From Alphaproteobacteria bacterium (GTDB lineage Bacteria; Pseudomonadota; Alphaproteobacteria; WRDZ01): 15,226 nucleotides of DNA. This document shows positions 1-6,292 of this stretch, one piece after another; the first letter of the stretch is position 1; each line of letters starts with the position of its first letter. Below the pieces are notes generated by a model. It was not told where the DNA came from. It ran no database searches and was given only the letters and a program-made list of their open reading frames with translations. The position numbers and the translations under genes are program-made. Location: assembly GCA_009779595.1 (NCBI GenBank), contig WRDZ01000006.1:1-15226 (forward strand), read 5' to 3'.

Positions 1-35
1 CCGCGGCCGGGGTTAAGCGAGTAAACCGCCCCCAT
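1..35 (-). CDS. Possible start of a further gene, cut by the window edge
   Basis: Immediately after tsaE on the minus strand the bases read TGATG, so an ATG overlaps the tsaE stop codon by one base. An open frame then runs to the window edge and encodes MGAVYSLNPGR. Overlaps of this kind are common between coupled genes, and in alphaproteobacteria tsaE is often followed by a phosphotransferase gene. Eleven residues are too few to identify a family, so the evidence is position and overlap only. Confidence 0.3.
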   Translation of the reverse strand, partial: MGAVYSLNPGR

Positions 36-433
36 CAGCGGTTATCCCGTATGGTTATGTTGCGGGACCCGTCCGGACCCACTGTTATGGACACCAGGAC
101 ATGCGCGGTTTCCAGCAGGTCCGGGGCGCGGTCCGGCCATTCGACAAGCACGATGCCGCGCCTGGCCTCGTCGATGCCAAGCTCGACCAATTCGGCCGGG
201 GATTTTACGCGGTACAGGTCGAAATGCCAGATTGTGGCGCGGTCCGCATAATACGGCTGGACCAGGGTGAATGTGGGGCTGGGCACGGTTGCATGGGGAA
301 GGAAATGGCGGACGAACGCACGGGCGAACTCGGACTTGCCGGCGCCAAGCTCTCCGCAAAGGGCGATGACGGTGCCGGGGGCCACGCCCGCCGCCAGGCC
401 GGCCGCGACCCGCGCGGTATCGCCAACGGTCAG
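35..433 (-). CDS. tsaE: TsaE, ATPase of the tRNA t6A37 threonylcarbamoylation complex
   Basis: TsaE works with TsaB and TsaD in the cytoplasm to make N6-threonylcarbamoyladenosine at position 37 of ANN-decoding tRNAs. The protein shows the P-loop GELGAGKS, the motif SPTFTLVQPYY, HFDLYR and VEWPDR, all typical of this family. The first conventional start codon in frame is a GTG at 385, which would put the P-loop only about ten residues from the N-terminus. The frame stays open upstream and encodes LTVGDTARVAAGLAAGVAPG, which fits the usual TsaE N-terminal helix, but it contains no ATG, GTG or TTG. I placed the start at a CTG (433-431) that overlaps the upstream stop as CTGA. A CTG at 457 preceded by GGAG is the alternative. 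The family call is firm; the start is inferred. Confidence 0.9.
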   Translation of the reverse strand: MTVGDTARVAAGLAAGVAPGTVIALCGELGAGKSEFARAFVRHFLPHATVPSPTFTLVQPYYADRATIWHFDLYRVKSPAELVELGIDEARRGIVLVEWPDRAPDLLETAHVLVSITVGPDGSRNITIRDNR

Positions 434-738
434 TATTTTGTCAAAATGTCTTTCCAGTCCACCGCTCCAACCATATGGGATAAAACCAGGAAAAAAGACA
501 GGTAGGTAAGCACAATCCCGGCGCAGCCGTCAAGCTGGAACAGCGTCTGCACAATCTCGCCCCAGGCAAGCACGGCGACAACCAGCAGCGCCCATCCTAT
601 TATGTGATATGTCTGGGAATCCCCGGCGAAGTTGATGTTGGCGAAATACAGGCTTATCAGCCCCACCGCCGCGAAGAACAGCAGGCCGATTTTCGAATAA
701 AATATCTTGGGTTTGTACTTGTGATAATTATGAGGCAT
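430..738 (-). CDS. Small three-helix membrane protein of unknown function
   Basis: A 102-residue protein I do not recognise. It has a basic N-terminus (MPHNYHKYKPK), then three hydrophobic segments at about residues 17-35, 46-63 and 71-90, so it is probably an inner-membrane protein with a cytoplasmic N-terminus. The first 11 bases overlap the end of the PAS-protein gene, and its stop overlaps the probable tsaE start, so translation of the three genes looks coupled. A GGGAG lies 12 bases before the ATG, rather far for a ribosome binding site. It occupies the place where related loci have the kinase domain of the DivL-like gene. A functional partnership with the PAS protein is inference from position only. 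Confidence 0.75.
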   Translation of the reverse strand: MPHNYHKYKPKIFYSKIGLLFFAAVGLISLYFANINFAGDSQTYHIIGWALLVVAVLAWGEIVQTLFQLDGCAGIVLTYLSFFLVLSHMVGAVDWKDILTKY

Positions 739-2311
739 AGGTTATCAAAACTCCCGGATTAAGGTAATGCGTCGAGGTCAAAATTTCTTGCTTGTCCTTC
801 CTGGTCAATATTATCTGCCTACTTTGCCCGTCTGTCAATAGGCCAAGCATAAGCTCGCGCGTTTTGTTCCAGGACGCCCCGCCCGGGAAGAACGGCTGCT
901 TTAAGGCTATGACCTCGCCGATAAGGGGGCTTGCGGCCAGGGCCTGCTCGCCGATGTCCCAAAGCGCCGCGAACTTCCTGTTGGCCGCGCGCAGGCGGCC
1001 GTTGTGCCAGAACAGGGCGGCGGCATCGGGGCACATTTCAAGTATCGACGCCACCAGCTTGTCCTCGGCCTGCCTGTACTGCTTGCTGGCGGTTATCTCG
1101 GTGATGTCGTGGAGCAGCAGCGCGGTCCCGTGGTCGCCGGGCAGCCGCGCCATCACGCGGTTCAGCACGCGCCCGTCGGGCAGGTTGTATATGGACTGGT
1201 CCGGGGCGTCGGGCTTGAGGTCCTGCATCACGGCGGCCTCCTCGTTCTTGAACGCGGAAAAGTCGCGGGTTATGGGCAGGCGCTGGCTGCGGTTCAGCGC
1301 GTCCAGGAAAGAGGTGAAATGGCATTGTTCGGGCAGGTTTTCGCGCCGTATGTTCCCATAGTCGAGGAACGCCTGGTTGCAGTCGTAAAGGGTAAGGTCG
1401 GGCAGGAACACCGCCATGGGGGTGTCGCAGTAGTTAAGCAGGCTTTTCAATATGCTGAAGTTGGCGTTGATGTCCCGCAGGTTGTTTTCAAGGTGCGAGA
1501 GGTGGCGGCCCCACCCTATGGTGGCGGTTATCTGGCCGTCCTGGTTGCGCATGAACGGAGCCTCGTGCGCCATGTATATGCCGCTTTGCGCCGCTATGGG
1601 CATGGATTTCTCGTCCTTTGCTGCGCGGGCCTTGGCGCCGAGGGCGCGCAGGTCAAGCTCGGGCAGGGCGAATTCCTGGTACCTGCGGCTTGAGTAGGTG
1701 ACGTTCATGGCCTTGTCGTGCACCCATATGCTTATGGGCAGGGCGTCGATTATCGCTTCAAGCGACGAAATCTTGTTGACCATGTCGCTGTTGACGGCCC
1801 CCTGGCTGGCCTTGGCGCGGCGGGCGGGCTCTTTGAACCACAGGATGTCGGACACGAAATCGCCCTTGATGTCGGTGACGCGCGCGCCGTTGACCTGAAC
1901 CGGGTTCAGGCGCCCGCTGACATGCAGCTCCAGGGCGAACGCCATGCTTGTGCCGCGCCACAGCAGGGCCAGCGCGTCGTCAAGCTTGGCCGCGCTTTCA
2001 GGCTCGAAACGGTTGCGCAGGTCGGAAAAATGCGAGCTTGCGCCCGTGGGCAGCCCCAGCATGACCGCGGCGCGGCGCGAGCACATGGTGCTGCGGTTGC
2101 CCTCGCCGTCGTCGTGCCAGAGGAAATACCCGTCCGGGGCGTATTCCAGGATATGGAAGAACAGGCGGTTGAAGGACTTCAGCCTGGCCGCAGAATTCAT
2201 GCGCAGGCGCGAATAGAACAGCATCCCGGTCGAAACTATGAACAGGAGCACGGCCAGGCCGAGGCACCAGAAAGCTATGGTATGCTGGATACTGGGTATG
2301 AACGCTTCCAT
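728..2311 (-). CDS. DivL-like membrane-anchored PAS-array protein lacking a histidine kinase domain
   Basis: A 527-residue protein with one N-terminal transmembrane segment (about 12-34), followed by a string of PAS-type sensor modules. Recognisable pieces include LEAIIDALPISIWVHD, GQITATIGWGRHLSHLE, NLPDGRVLNRVMARLPGDHG and LLHDITEITASKQYRQAEDK. These resemble the PAS region of alphaproteobacterial DivL-type proteins, which sit next to tsaE, as here. In Caulobacter, DivL is a pseudokinase that modulates the cell-cycle kinase CckA. This protein stops shortly after the last PAS-like module. No DHp phosphoacceptor helix and no N/G-box ATPase motifs follow, in this frame or in the next gene. The start ATG has no ribosome binding site but lies eight bases after a TATAAT box (see promoter). 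The family is assigned from recalled sequence resemblance, not a search. Confidence 0.8.
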   Translation of the reverse strand: MEAFIPSIQHTIAFWCLGLAVLLFIVSTGMLFYSRLRMNSAARLKSFNRLFFHILEYAPDGYFLWHDDGEGNRSTMCSRRAAVMLGLPTGASSHFSDLRNRFEPESAAKLDDALALLWRGTSMAFALELHVSGRLNPVQVNGARVTDIKGDFVSDILWFKEPARRAKASQGAVNSDMVNKISSLEAIIDALPISIWVHDKAMNVTYSSRRYQEFALPELDLRALGAKARAAKDEKSMPIAAQSGIYMAHEAPFMRNQDGQITATIGWGRHLSHLENNLRDINANFSILKSLLNYCDTPMAVFLPDLTLYDCNQAFLDYGNIRRENLPEQCHFTSFLDALNRSQRLPITRDFSAFKNEEAAVMQDLKPDAPDQSIYNLPDGRVLNRVMARLPGDHGTALLLHDITEITASKQYRQAEDKLVASILEMCPDAAALFWHNGRLRAANRKFAALWDIGEQALAASPLIGEVIALKQPFFPGGASWNKTRELMLGLLTDGQSRQIILTRKDKQEILTSTHYLNPGVLITYAS

Positions 2312-2319
2312 AATGTCAG

Positions 2320-2348
2320 ATTATAAGCTTCGAACAACCGTTTTGCAA
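2320..2348 (-). promoter_or_regulatory. Promoter of the divL-like gene, placing the TSS at or near the ATG
   Basis: TTGCAA (2348-2343) and a perfect TATAAT (2325-2320) are separated by 17 bases. Only eight bases separate the -10 box from the ATG at 2311. Normal start-site selection would therefore give a leader of about zero to two bases, which agrees with the absence of any Shine-Dalgarno sequence. Confidence 0.75.
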
Positions 2349-2359
2349 GACAAGAAACG

Positions 2360-2650
2360 TCAGACGCTGGGGCCGCCGGTATCGCGGATTTTCGCCCACA
2401 ATTCCTGCTGTTCCTTAACCTTTTCCATCCATTGCGAGCCGCCCATCCTTCTGCCGACTTCGTCAACAAGCCTTTTGGCCGCCTCTAACGGCGTTTGCTT
2501 GTGGTCATCGCTCATAAGCTTGGAGAGCGTCGCCGTAAGAACGGCGGGCAGGCTTCTGATGCCGAGCCTGGCAAGGGGGGCGGCCGCCGCACCGCTTAGC
2601 TCGACGCTTTCTTCGCTTCTTTCGCTCATTGTTTCAATAGCGTCCGACAT
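2360..2650 (-). CDS. Small hypothetical protein, soluble
   Basis: A 96-residue protein from the ATG at 2650 (MSDAIETMSERSEES). A GTG at 2665 and an ATG at 2629 are alternative starts, and none has a clear ribosome binding site. It has an acidic serine-rich head, an alanine-rich stretch and a helical charged tail (WMEKVKEQQELWAKIRD). No signal peptide or membrane helix is seen. The codon composition matches the neighbours, so it is probably a real gene. I do not recognise the family. The downstream divL-like gene has its own promoter 48 bases away, so they need not share a transcript. A weak TTATCA-18-TGTATT pair ends eight bases before the ATG at 2650. Confidence 0.6.
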   Translation of the reverse strand: MSDAIETMSERSEESVELSGAAAAPLARLGIRSLPAVLTATLSKLMSDDHKQTPLEAAKRLVDEVGRRMGGSQWMEKVKEQQELWAKIRDTGGPSV

Positions 2651-2760
2651 GCTTAAACAATACACCGGAATAGTTAATTTTTTGATAACCCGATTCGATG
2701 CAAATATATCCTTGATTCCTGTACGAAAAATACATGATAAAACGCGCCGCCTTGGGGCGG

Positions 2761-2791
2761 GCGGACCGCTTGACGGAGCCGCTGGCGCGGC
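2761..2791. repeat. GC-rich dispersed palindromic repeat, copy A
   Basis: The minus-strand sequence of this 31-base block matches 6507-6536 at 27 of 31 aligned positions, with one single-base gap and three substitutions that are all transitions. Both copies contain small palindromes. An adjoining hairpin, CCGCC-TTGG-GGCGG, lies at 2747-2760. The copy lies in the intergenic space between a minus-strand gene ending upstream coverage at 2650 and the plus-strand gene at 2898. Confidence 0.6.
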
Positions 2792-2838
2792 AGGATATTG
2801 AATTTATTAAAGGTAGACCGCACGCAAGAAAAACGCCC

Positions 2839-2867
2839 TTGATTTTCGCCGGCAATCATAATACAAT
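2839..2867 (+). promoter_or_regulatory. Promoter for the gene at 2898
   Basis: TTGATT (2839-2844) and TACAAT (2862-2867) are spaced by 17 bases. The predicted start is near 2874, giving a leader of about 24 bases. The bases after the -35 box (TTCGCCGG) resemble those in the promoters at 11100 and 14593. Confidence 0.65.
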
Positions 2868-2897
2868 ACGTTACTTCAACCACAGCGGAAACCATAT

Positions 2898-3731
2898 ATG
2901 AAACCAACAAGAAAAGCCATTAAAAGGTGGAAAGTATTTTTCGACGGGCTTCCCGAGGAAACGGGGCTGTCCAAACAGCATAAAGAGCTGCTGGTCCATA
3001 TATTAAGGCCGTCCCGCAGGCCGGGGGAAGACCCGCTGGACAATTTCACGCCCAGCCTAAGGAAGCACATGGGAGGGCGCCTGCTTGCATACTGCCCCAA
3101 AATCAACGGCAGCTTTTCCCTTTTCGACTTTGACGACGGCTCCATAATCTCGTACCACTGCCCGGGCGACTATACGTTCAACTATTCGGGCGACAAAGGC
3201 GAAAGGTTCGTCTTCATCAATAAAAAGGCAGGCGTCGCAATCAAACGCCTTGACAAGGAAGGGGTGTCGATTGCCGACTCTTCAAACGACGACTTCATAG
3301 TCACGCGGCACCCGGGACCCGAGGGGCGCCTCAGGCATATCGTCGACGCCAACCAGCAGATAGCGCTTGAATACGACAAGAGGGGGAACATGGTCGCGCT
3401 TGTCGCCCCCAAGCTTGACGACCCTATATTTTACGGCCCCAACGCGGCGGACATCGAAATCGGATATTACGACCGAATCATGATATCAAGCCCGCGCATA
3501 GAATCCATCGCCGGCCCGGGCTTCAAGGTCTTTTACGACAAGTTCCGCGGCGGCTTTGTAACGACCTATGACTATGACGGCGGGAACGGCGCGGGCAACG
3601 GCCAGCAGGCCCGGCATGAGGGCGGGCAGCAAGCCGGGAAAGGGTGGGCTTCTTCGGGAATGTCAGGAGCGGCCGCCCAAAAACCCGCCGGCAAACAGCA
3701 GCTGCCGGCTGACAACACCAGGAAGACTTAA
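2898..3731 (+). CDS. Hypothetical protein with degenerate YD/RHS-like repeats
   Basis: A 277-residue protein without a signal peptide or membrane segment. Residues about 1-65 are basic and helical. The middle is rich in Asp, Gly and Tyr and predicted to be beta. Residues 143-170 contain GRLRHIVDANQQIALEYD followed by KRGNMVAL, which resembles a YD repeat of RHS-type proteins; weaker echoes are FDDGSIISYHCPGDYTFNYS and FRGGFVTTYDYDGG. The last 45 residues are low-complexity Gly/Gln/Ala/Lys. A full RHS protein is far longer, so this is either an unrelated small beta protein or a degenerate fragment. It has its own promoter and a weak terminator, and is monocistronic, upstream of the tmRNA gene. 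The ribosome binding site is poor. The gene is probably real; the function is unknown. Confidence 0.7.
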   Translation: MKPTRKAIKRWKVFFDGLPEETGLSKQHKELLVHILRPSRRPGEDPLDNFTPSLRKHMGGRLLAYCPKINGSFSLFDFDDGSIISYHCPGDYTFNYSGDKGERFVFINKKAGVAIKRLDKEGVSIADSSNDDFIVTRHPGPEGRLRHIVDANQQIALEYDKRGNMVALVAPKLDDPIFYGPNAADIEIGYYDRIMISSPRIESIAGPGFKVFYDKFRGGFVTTYDYDGGNGAGNGQQARHEGGQQAGKGWASSGMSGAAAQKPAGKQQLPADNTRKT

Positions 3732-3733
3732 AT

Positions 3734-3760
3734 CCAAGGAACTGTAACCTGGCCTTTTTT
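3734..3760 (+). terminator. Weak intrinsic terminator after the YD-like gene
   Basis: A five-pair stem with one bulged A (CCAAGG with CCTGG, loop AACTGTAA) is followed by CC and six T residues (3755-3760). It separates the upstream gene from the tmRNA promoter. Confidence 0.5.
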
Positions 3761-3764
3761 ACGC

Positions 3765-3793
3765 TTGAATTCCGGCCCGCGAAGTGGTATCAT
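3765..3793 (+). promoter_or_regulatory. tmRNA promoter
   Basis: TTGAAT (3765-3770) and TATCAT (3788-3793) are separated by exactly 17 bases. The predicted start near 3800 falls at the left edge of the first tmRNA hairpin (3801-3816). Confidence 0.7.
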
Positions 3794-3799
3794 AGTACG

Positions 3800-4080
3800 T
3801 GCCGGGGATACCCGGCTATGATGCTAAACGAATGGCGAAATAGGCCTTGTGGACCCGGGGGCAGTACCCGGCGCCTCCACCATACGGGGGCGACAAAGCT
3901 TCGACATGGGGCGGCAAAGGCCATCTCTTGCTTCCGGCATGATACCGCCGTTATCGGGTCGTTTTGTAAATGCGAACAATAACTATCGCACGGGCGAACT
4001 GGCCGTTGCTTAACGGTTAACTAGCCTAAAACTGATTCTTGGGCGGTTTGCGCCGTTCCAAGTGGGGAGTGGTCCACCCA
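3800..4080 (+). ncRNA. ssrA: Two-piece, circularly permuted tmRNA (alpha type)
   Basis: tmRNA with SmpB rescues stalled ribosomes and tags the nascent peptide for proteolysis. Here the acceptor half comes first. It has a T-stem CCGGG/CCCGG (3855-3859 with 3867-3871), a seven-base loop GGCAGTA, the acceptor strand CGCCTCC (3872-3878) and ACCA (3879-3882). After only TAC (3883-3885) the coding half starts with GGGGGCG (3886-3892). These pair as a seven-pair acceptor stem in which the third pair is the G-U that marks alanine identity. AAGGCC (3917-3922) pairs with GGCCTT (3843-3848) as helix P2. The D-arm analogue contains AAAGCTTCGACATGG. Hairpins at 3801-3816 (GCCGGG-GATA-CCCGGC) and 4038-4062 lie in the acceptor and coding pieces. 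Both outer ends are approximate. Mature RNA would be two pieces after processing within the TAC loop. Confidence 0.93.
3972..4013 (+). other. tmRNA tag-peptide reading frame
   Basis: The resume codon GCG opens a 13-codon frame encoding ANNNYRTGELAVA, ending in TAA. Alphaproteobacterial tags usually begin A(A)NDN and end in AVAA or LAA. This one keeps the Asn-rich head and a small hydrophobic C-terminus but ends in -LAVA. The assignment of the resume codon follows the position of the A-rich stretch after the pseudoknot region and is likely but inferred. Confidence 0.8.
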
Positions 4081-4128
4081 GCAACAGAACGGACCATAAT
4101 TTATAATCATTCCAAGGACTTGTCAAAG

Positions 4129-4530
4129 ATGCCCAAGCAACACACATACGACCTGAAAGTTTTTGTCGAGAACACCGACGCGGGCGGGGTGGTCTACCAC
4201 GCCAACTACCTGAAGTTCGCCGAACGCGCGCGCACCGAATACTGCAACAGCATCGGCATATACGGCCGCCGCATGATGGAAGACGAAGGCATCGCGTTCG
4301 TGGTCAGCAGCCAGAACGTCAAGTACGTGCGCCCCGCGTTCCTGGAAGACGTGCTGCAGGTGCGCAGCACCATAGTCCAGGTCAAGGGCGCCAGCTTCAT
4401 CGTGGAACAGGACATATACCGCGGCGACACCCTGATTGCGCAGATAGTGTCCAAGGTAGCCATCATGGACATGCGCACAGGCCGGCCCGTGCGTGTCGGG
4501 GAAGAGCTGGCGGCCAAGTTTTCGGGCTAG
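4129..4530 (+). CDS. ybgC: YbgC-type acyl-CoA thioesterase (hotdog fold)
   Basis: A 133-residue single hotdog-domain protein, the normal size for the YbgC family, which hydrolyses acyl-CoA or acyl-ACP thioesters and is linked to the Tol-Pal envelope system and phospholipid metabolism. The diagnostic block is VENTDAGGVVYHANYLKF (residues 13-30) with the catalytic Asp at 17, followed by ERARTEY. The frame is open further upstream into the tmRNA, but the ATG at 4129 has AAGGA ten bases before it and matches the usual N-terminus. ybgC normally opens the ybgC-tolQRAB-pal operon. Here it is alone, and tolB lies 2.3 kb away behind two inverted genes. Its stop TAG shares the palindrome CTAG with the stop of the convergent GNAT gene. 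A TATAAT at 4102-4107 may be its -10 box, but no good -35 is seen. Confidence 0.9.
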   Translation: MPKQHTYDLKVFVENTDAGGVVYHANYLKFAERARTEYCNSIGIYGRRMMEDEGIAFVVSSQNVKYVRPAFLEDVLQVRSTIVQVKGASFIVEQDIYRGDTLIAQIVSKVAIMDMRTGRPVRVGEELAAKFSG

Positions 4531-4973
4531 GCAATCTTAAAACGGTACACGTTGGTTTCCCTTTTTGCGAACCCCATGGACTGGTAAAGCTTGTTGGCCG
4601 CCAGCCTGGACGGGTTCGATGTCAAATCCACGTACCCCGCCCCCATTTCCCTGGCCATATCCAAGGCTTTTTGCGTCAGCATGCGGCCGAGCCCGTGCCC
4701 GCGGGCCGCTTCGTCCACGACGACATCTTCGATTTGAACGCGGATTCCGCTTGGTATGCGGAAGACCACAAGGGTCAGCATTCCGGCTATGGACTGGTCC
4801 GGAAGCGGCCCGCGCGCAAGCAGAAGGTGGGTGGCGCTTGAGCCGGTGATTTGGCTCATCGTTTCATAAGGGGCCGGGACAAGCTTGTCGCTAAGCTGGG
4901 GCAGAAGGCGGCAAACCGCGGCGTATATCTCTTGGGTCATGTTCGGGGCTTTTTCAATTTCGAATCCGGGCAT
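4527..4973 (-). CDS. GNAT-family N-acetyltransferase
   Basis: A 148-residue cytoplasmic protein with one GNAT fold. The acetyl-CoA pyrophosphate-binding motif A is clear: VQIEDVVVDEAARGHGLG (residues 79-96; the R-G-H-G-L-G loop is 91-96). It is followed by the motif B region ANKLYQSMGF (126-135) and a C-terminal strand. The substrate cannot be told from the sequence; small-molecule and N-terminal peptide acetylation are both possible. The frame extends upstream to 5039, but the ATG at 4973 is preceded by a strong AAAGGAGA at a good distance, so I chose it. The gene lies between ybgC (convergent, shared CTAG stop) and the porin terminator. No terminator fits between the two convergent genes. 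Confidence 0.88.
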   Translation of the reverse strand: MPGFEIEKAPNMTQEIYAAVCRLLPQLSDKLVPAPYETMSQITGSSATHLLLARGPLPDQSIAGMLTLVVFRIPSGIRVQIEDVVVDEAARGHGLGRMLTQKALDMAREMGAGYVDLTSNPSRLAANKLYQSMGFAKRETNVYRFKIA

Positions 4974-5033
4974 GGGATTTCTCCTTTCAAGTCGTATATA
5001 GCCAGCTTTATCACAGCGTGGCGGGACGCGCCA

Positions 5034-5062
5034 TAACAAAAAACAACCCCCGTTGCCGGGGG
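5034..5062 (-). terminator. Intrinsic terminator of the porin gene
   Basis: On the minus strand a six-pair stem CCCCCG-GCAA-CGGGGG is followed by TTGTTTTTTGTT. It starts about 30 bases after the porin stop. The plus-strand side is followed by CTGTCTTTTT, so it may act in both directions. Confidence 0.85.
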
Positions 5063-5094
5063 CTGTCTTTTTAACAGTAGTCGTGCAGACGATA

Positions 5095-6231
5095 TTAGAA
5101 GGATATCATCATACCGCCCACGGCCATGCCGACATGGCGGCGAGCCAGCGAGCCCGCTCCCTTGTCGTAGTACACATAACCGCCGGACACGAAAGCGTCG
5201 ACGCCTTCAGCCAGGGTGTGCTTGGCCGAAGCAAGGACCATATAGTCGCTTGACCTGACATCTTCGATGCCGTTGTCAACGACCGCAGTCCAGTTGGCGA
5301 CCGACAGCGAGAACTCGTTGCGGCCCATCTGATAGGCGGCGCCAAGGTTCCACGAGTACGGGTTGTCAGACTTTTCGTTGAGGTCCACGTAACGGAAGCC
5401 CGCGCCAAGCGTTATAGCACCGAAGCCAAGCTGGGTGCCAAGCGAATACTCGGTCGAGTTCCTTGCGGCCCACGTTGTTCCGCCAAAGGTGCCAGCAGTC
5501 GTCGGGATTCTTTCATAAAAGCCGACGCCCGCGACAACCCTGCCCTTGACAGCTCCGGTCCTTACAGTGTAGGACACGGCGCCTTCATAAGCATTGCCGT
5601 CAACAGCTAACGGGTTGTAACCGAACGTCTTGTCAAAGCCGGTCGCGCCGGATTCGTTGCCGCTGCGCGGGGTGAAGCTGAACCCAGCCTGCAGGCCATG
5701 GACCTGCGGGGTGAAGTACGTAATCTTCATGTTGCGGTACGTCCTGTCCAGCTGCGTGCTGCCGATGACGCCGTAAGCGTTGTCGCCCAGCGATGGGATG
5801 ATGTACACCAAGTCGGTGCCGTCAACGCCGAACACGCCCACGTCAGGCGCAGAGACCTGCATCTGGTAAGGCGCGCTTTCCCTGGTACCGATTTCGGTCC
5901 GGCCATAGCGGTTGCTTTCAACCCAGCCCCAGACGCGCTTTACGATGTTCTGGCCGTTGTTGTCGCCGTCACCGACGCCGCCGCGGAACTGTATGGTACC
6001 GCCGGTACGCATGCCGTTGCCAAGGTCGGTCGATATGCGGACGTGCGCTTCGGCTTCGTTGATGAAGTCGACGGCGTTTATGGTGCGAACTCCAGGCACC
6101 TCATAGTCGTTAGACCAGCCGCCATAAAAGTTCATGAAACCGCCAAGCTGCACCCTGGGGGTGGCGTTGGCCGCCGTGGCCAGCATGCCGACCGCGATAA
6201 GGGCAGTGGTTCCTATTAGTATTTTCTTCAT
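5095..6231 (-). CDS. Outer-membrane porin
   Basis: A 378-residue beta-barrel protein of the general Gram-negative porin type. A Sec signal peptide of 23 residues ends ATAANA before TPRVQLGGFMNFYGG, an opening typical of such porins. Alternating Gly/aromatic strands follow to the end (AVGGMMISF), whose terminal Phe is the classical signal for BAM-dependent insertion. Acidic and Gly/Asn-rich loops (GVGDGDNNGQN) are likely constriction or surface loops. It would allow diffusion of small hydrophilic solutes; specificity cannot be predicted. The start is supported by GAGGAC nine bases upstream. The gene is monocistronic, with a predicted leader of about 110 bases and a strong terminator. The leader holds a hairpin (6293-6314), a plausible place for post-transcriptional control. 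Confidence 0.92.
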   Translation of the reverse strand: MKKILIGTTALIAVGMLATAANATPRVQLGGFMNFYGGWSNDYEVPGVRTINAVDFINEAEAHVRISTDLGNGMRTGGTIQFRGGVGDGDNNGQNIVKRVWGWVESNRYGRTEIGTRESAPYQMQVSAPDVGVFGVDGTDLVYIIPSLGDNAYGVIGSTQLDRTYRNMKITYFTPQVHGLQAGFSFTPRSGNESGATGFDKTFGYNPLAVDGNAYEGAVSYTVRTGAVKGRVVAGVGFYERIPTTAGTFGGTTWAARNSTEYSLGTQLGFGAITLGAGFRYVDLNEKSDNPYSWNLGAAYQMGRNEFSLSVANWTAVVDNGIEDVRSSDYMVLASAKHTLAEGVDAFVSGGYVYYDKGAGSLARRHVGMAVGGMMISF

Positions 6232-6292
6232 AAGTGTCCTCGTTTGTTAAGGTTAAATCTATATACCGCGGCGAATTCAGGCCACGATACTC

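Noticed and set aside
430..436. A -1 ribosomal frameshift fusing the three-helix protein to TsaE at ACAAAATAC
   Set aside because: The site lacks a strong slippery heptamer and no stimulatory structure was seen. A CTG start in a CTGA overlap explains the arrangement more simply.
4071..4077. GGTCCAC in the tmRNA coding piece pairing with GTGGACC (3849-3855) as part of the mature fold
   Set aside because: It would take one base from the T-stem and compete with a local hairpin. P2 is better explained by AAGGCC/GGCCTT, so I did not use it.
4039..4128. Upstream extension of the ybgC reading frame starting MGGLRRSKWG
   Set aside because: It runs through the tmRNA coding piece and has no ribosome binding site, while the ATG at 4129 has one and matches the family's N-terminus.
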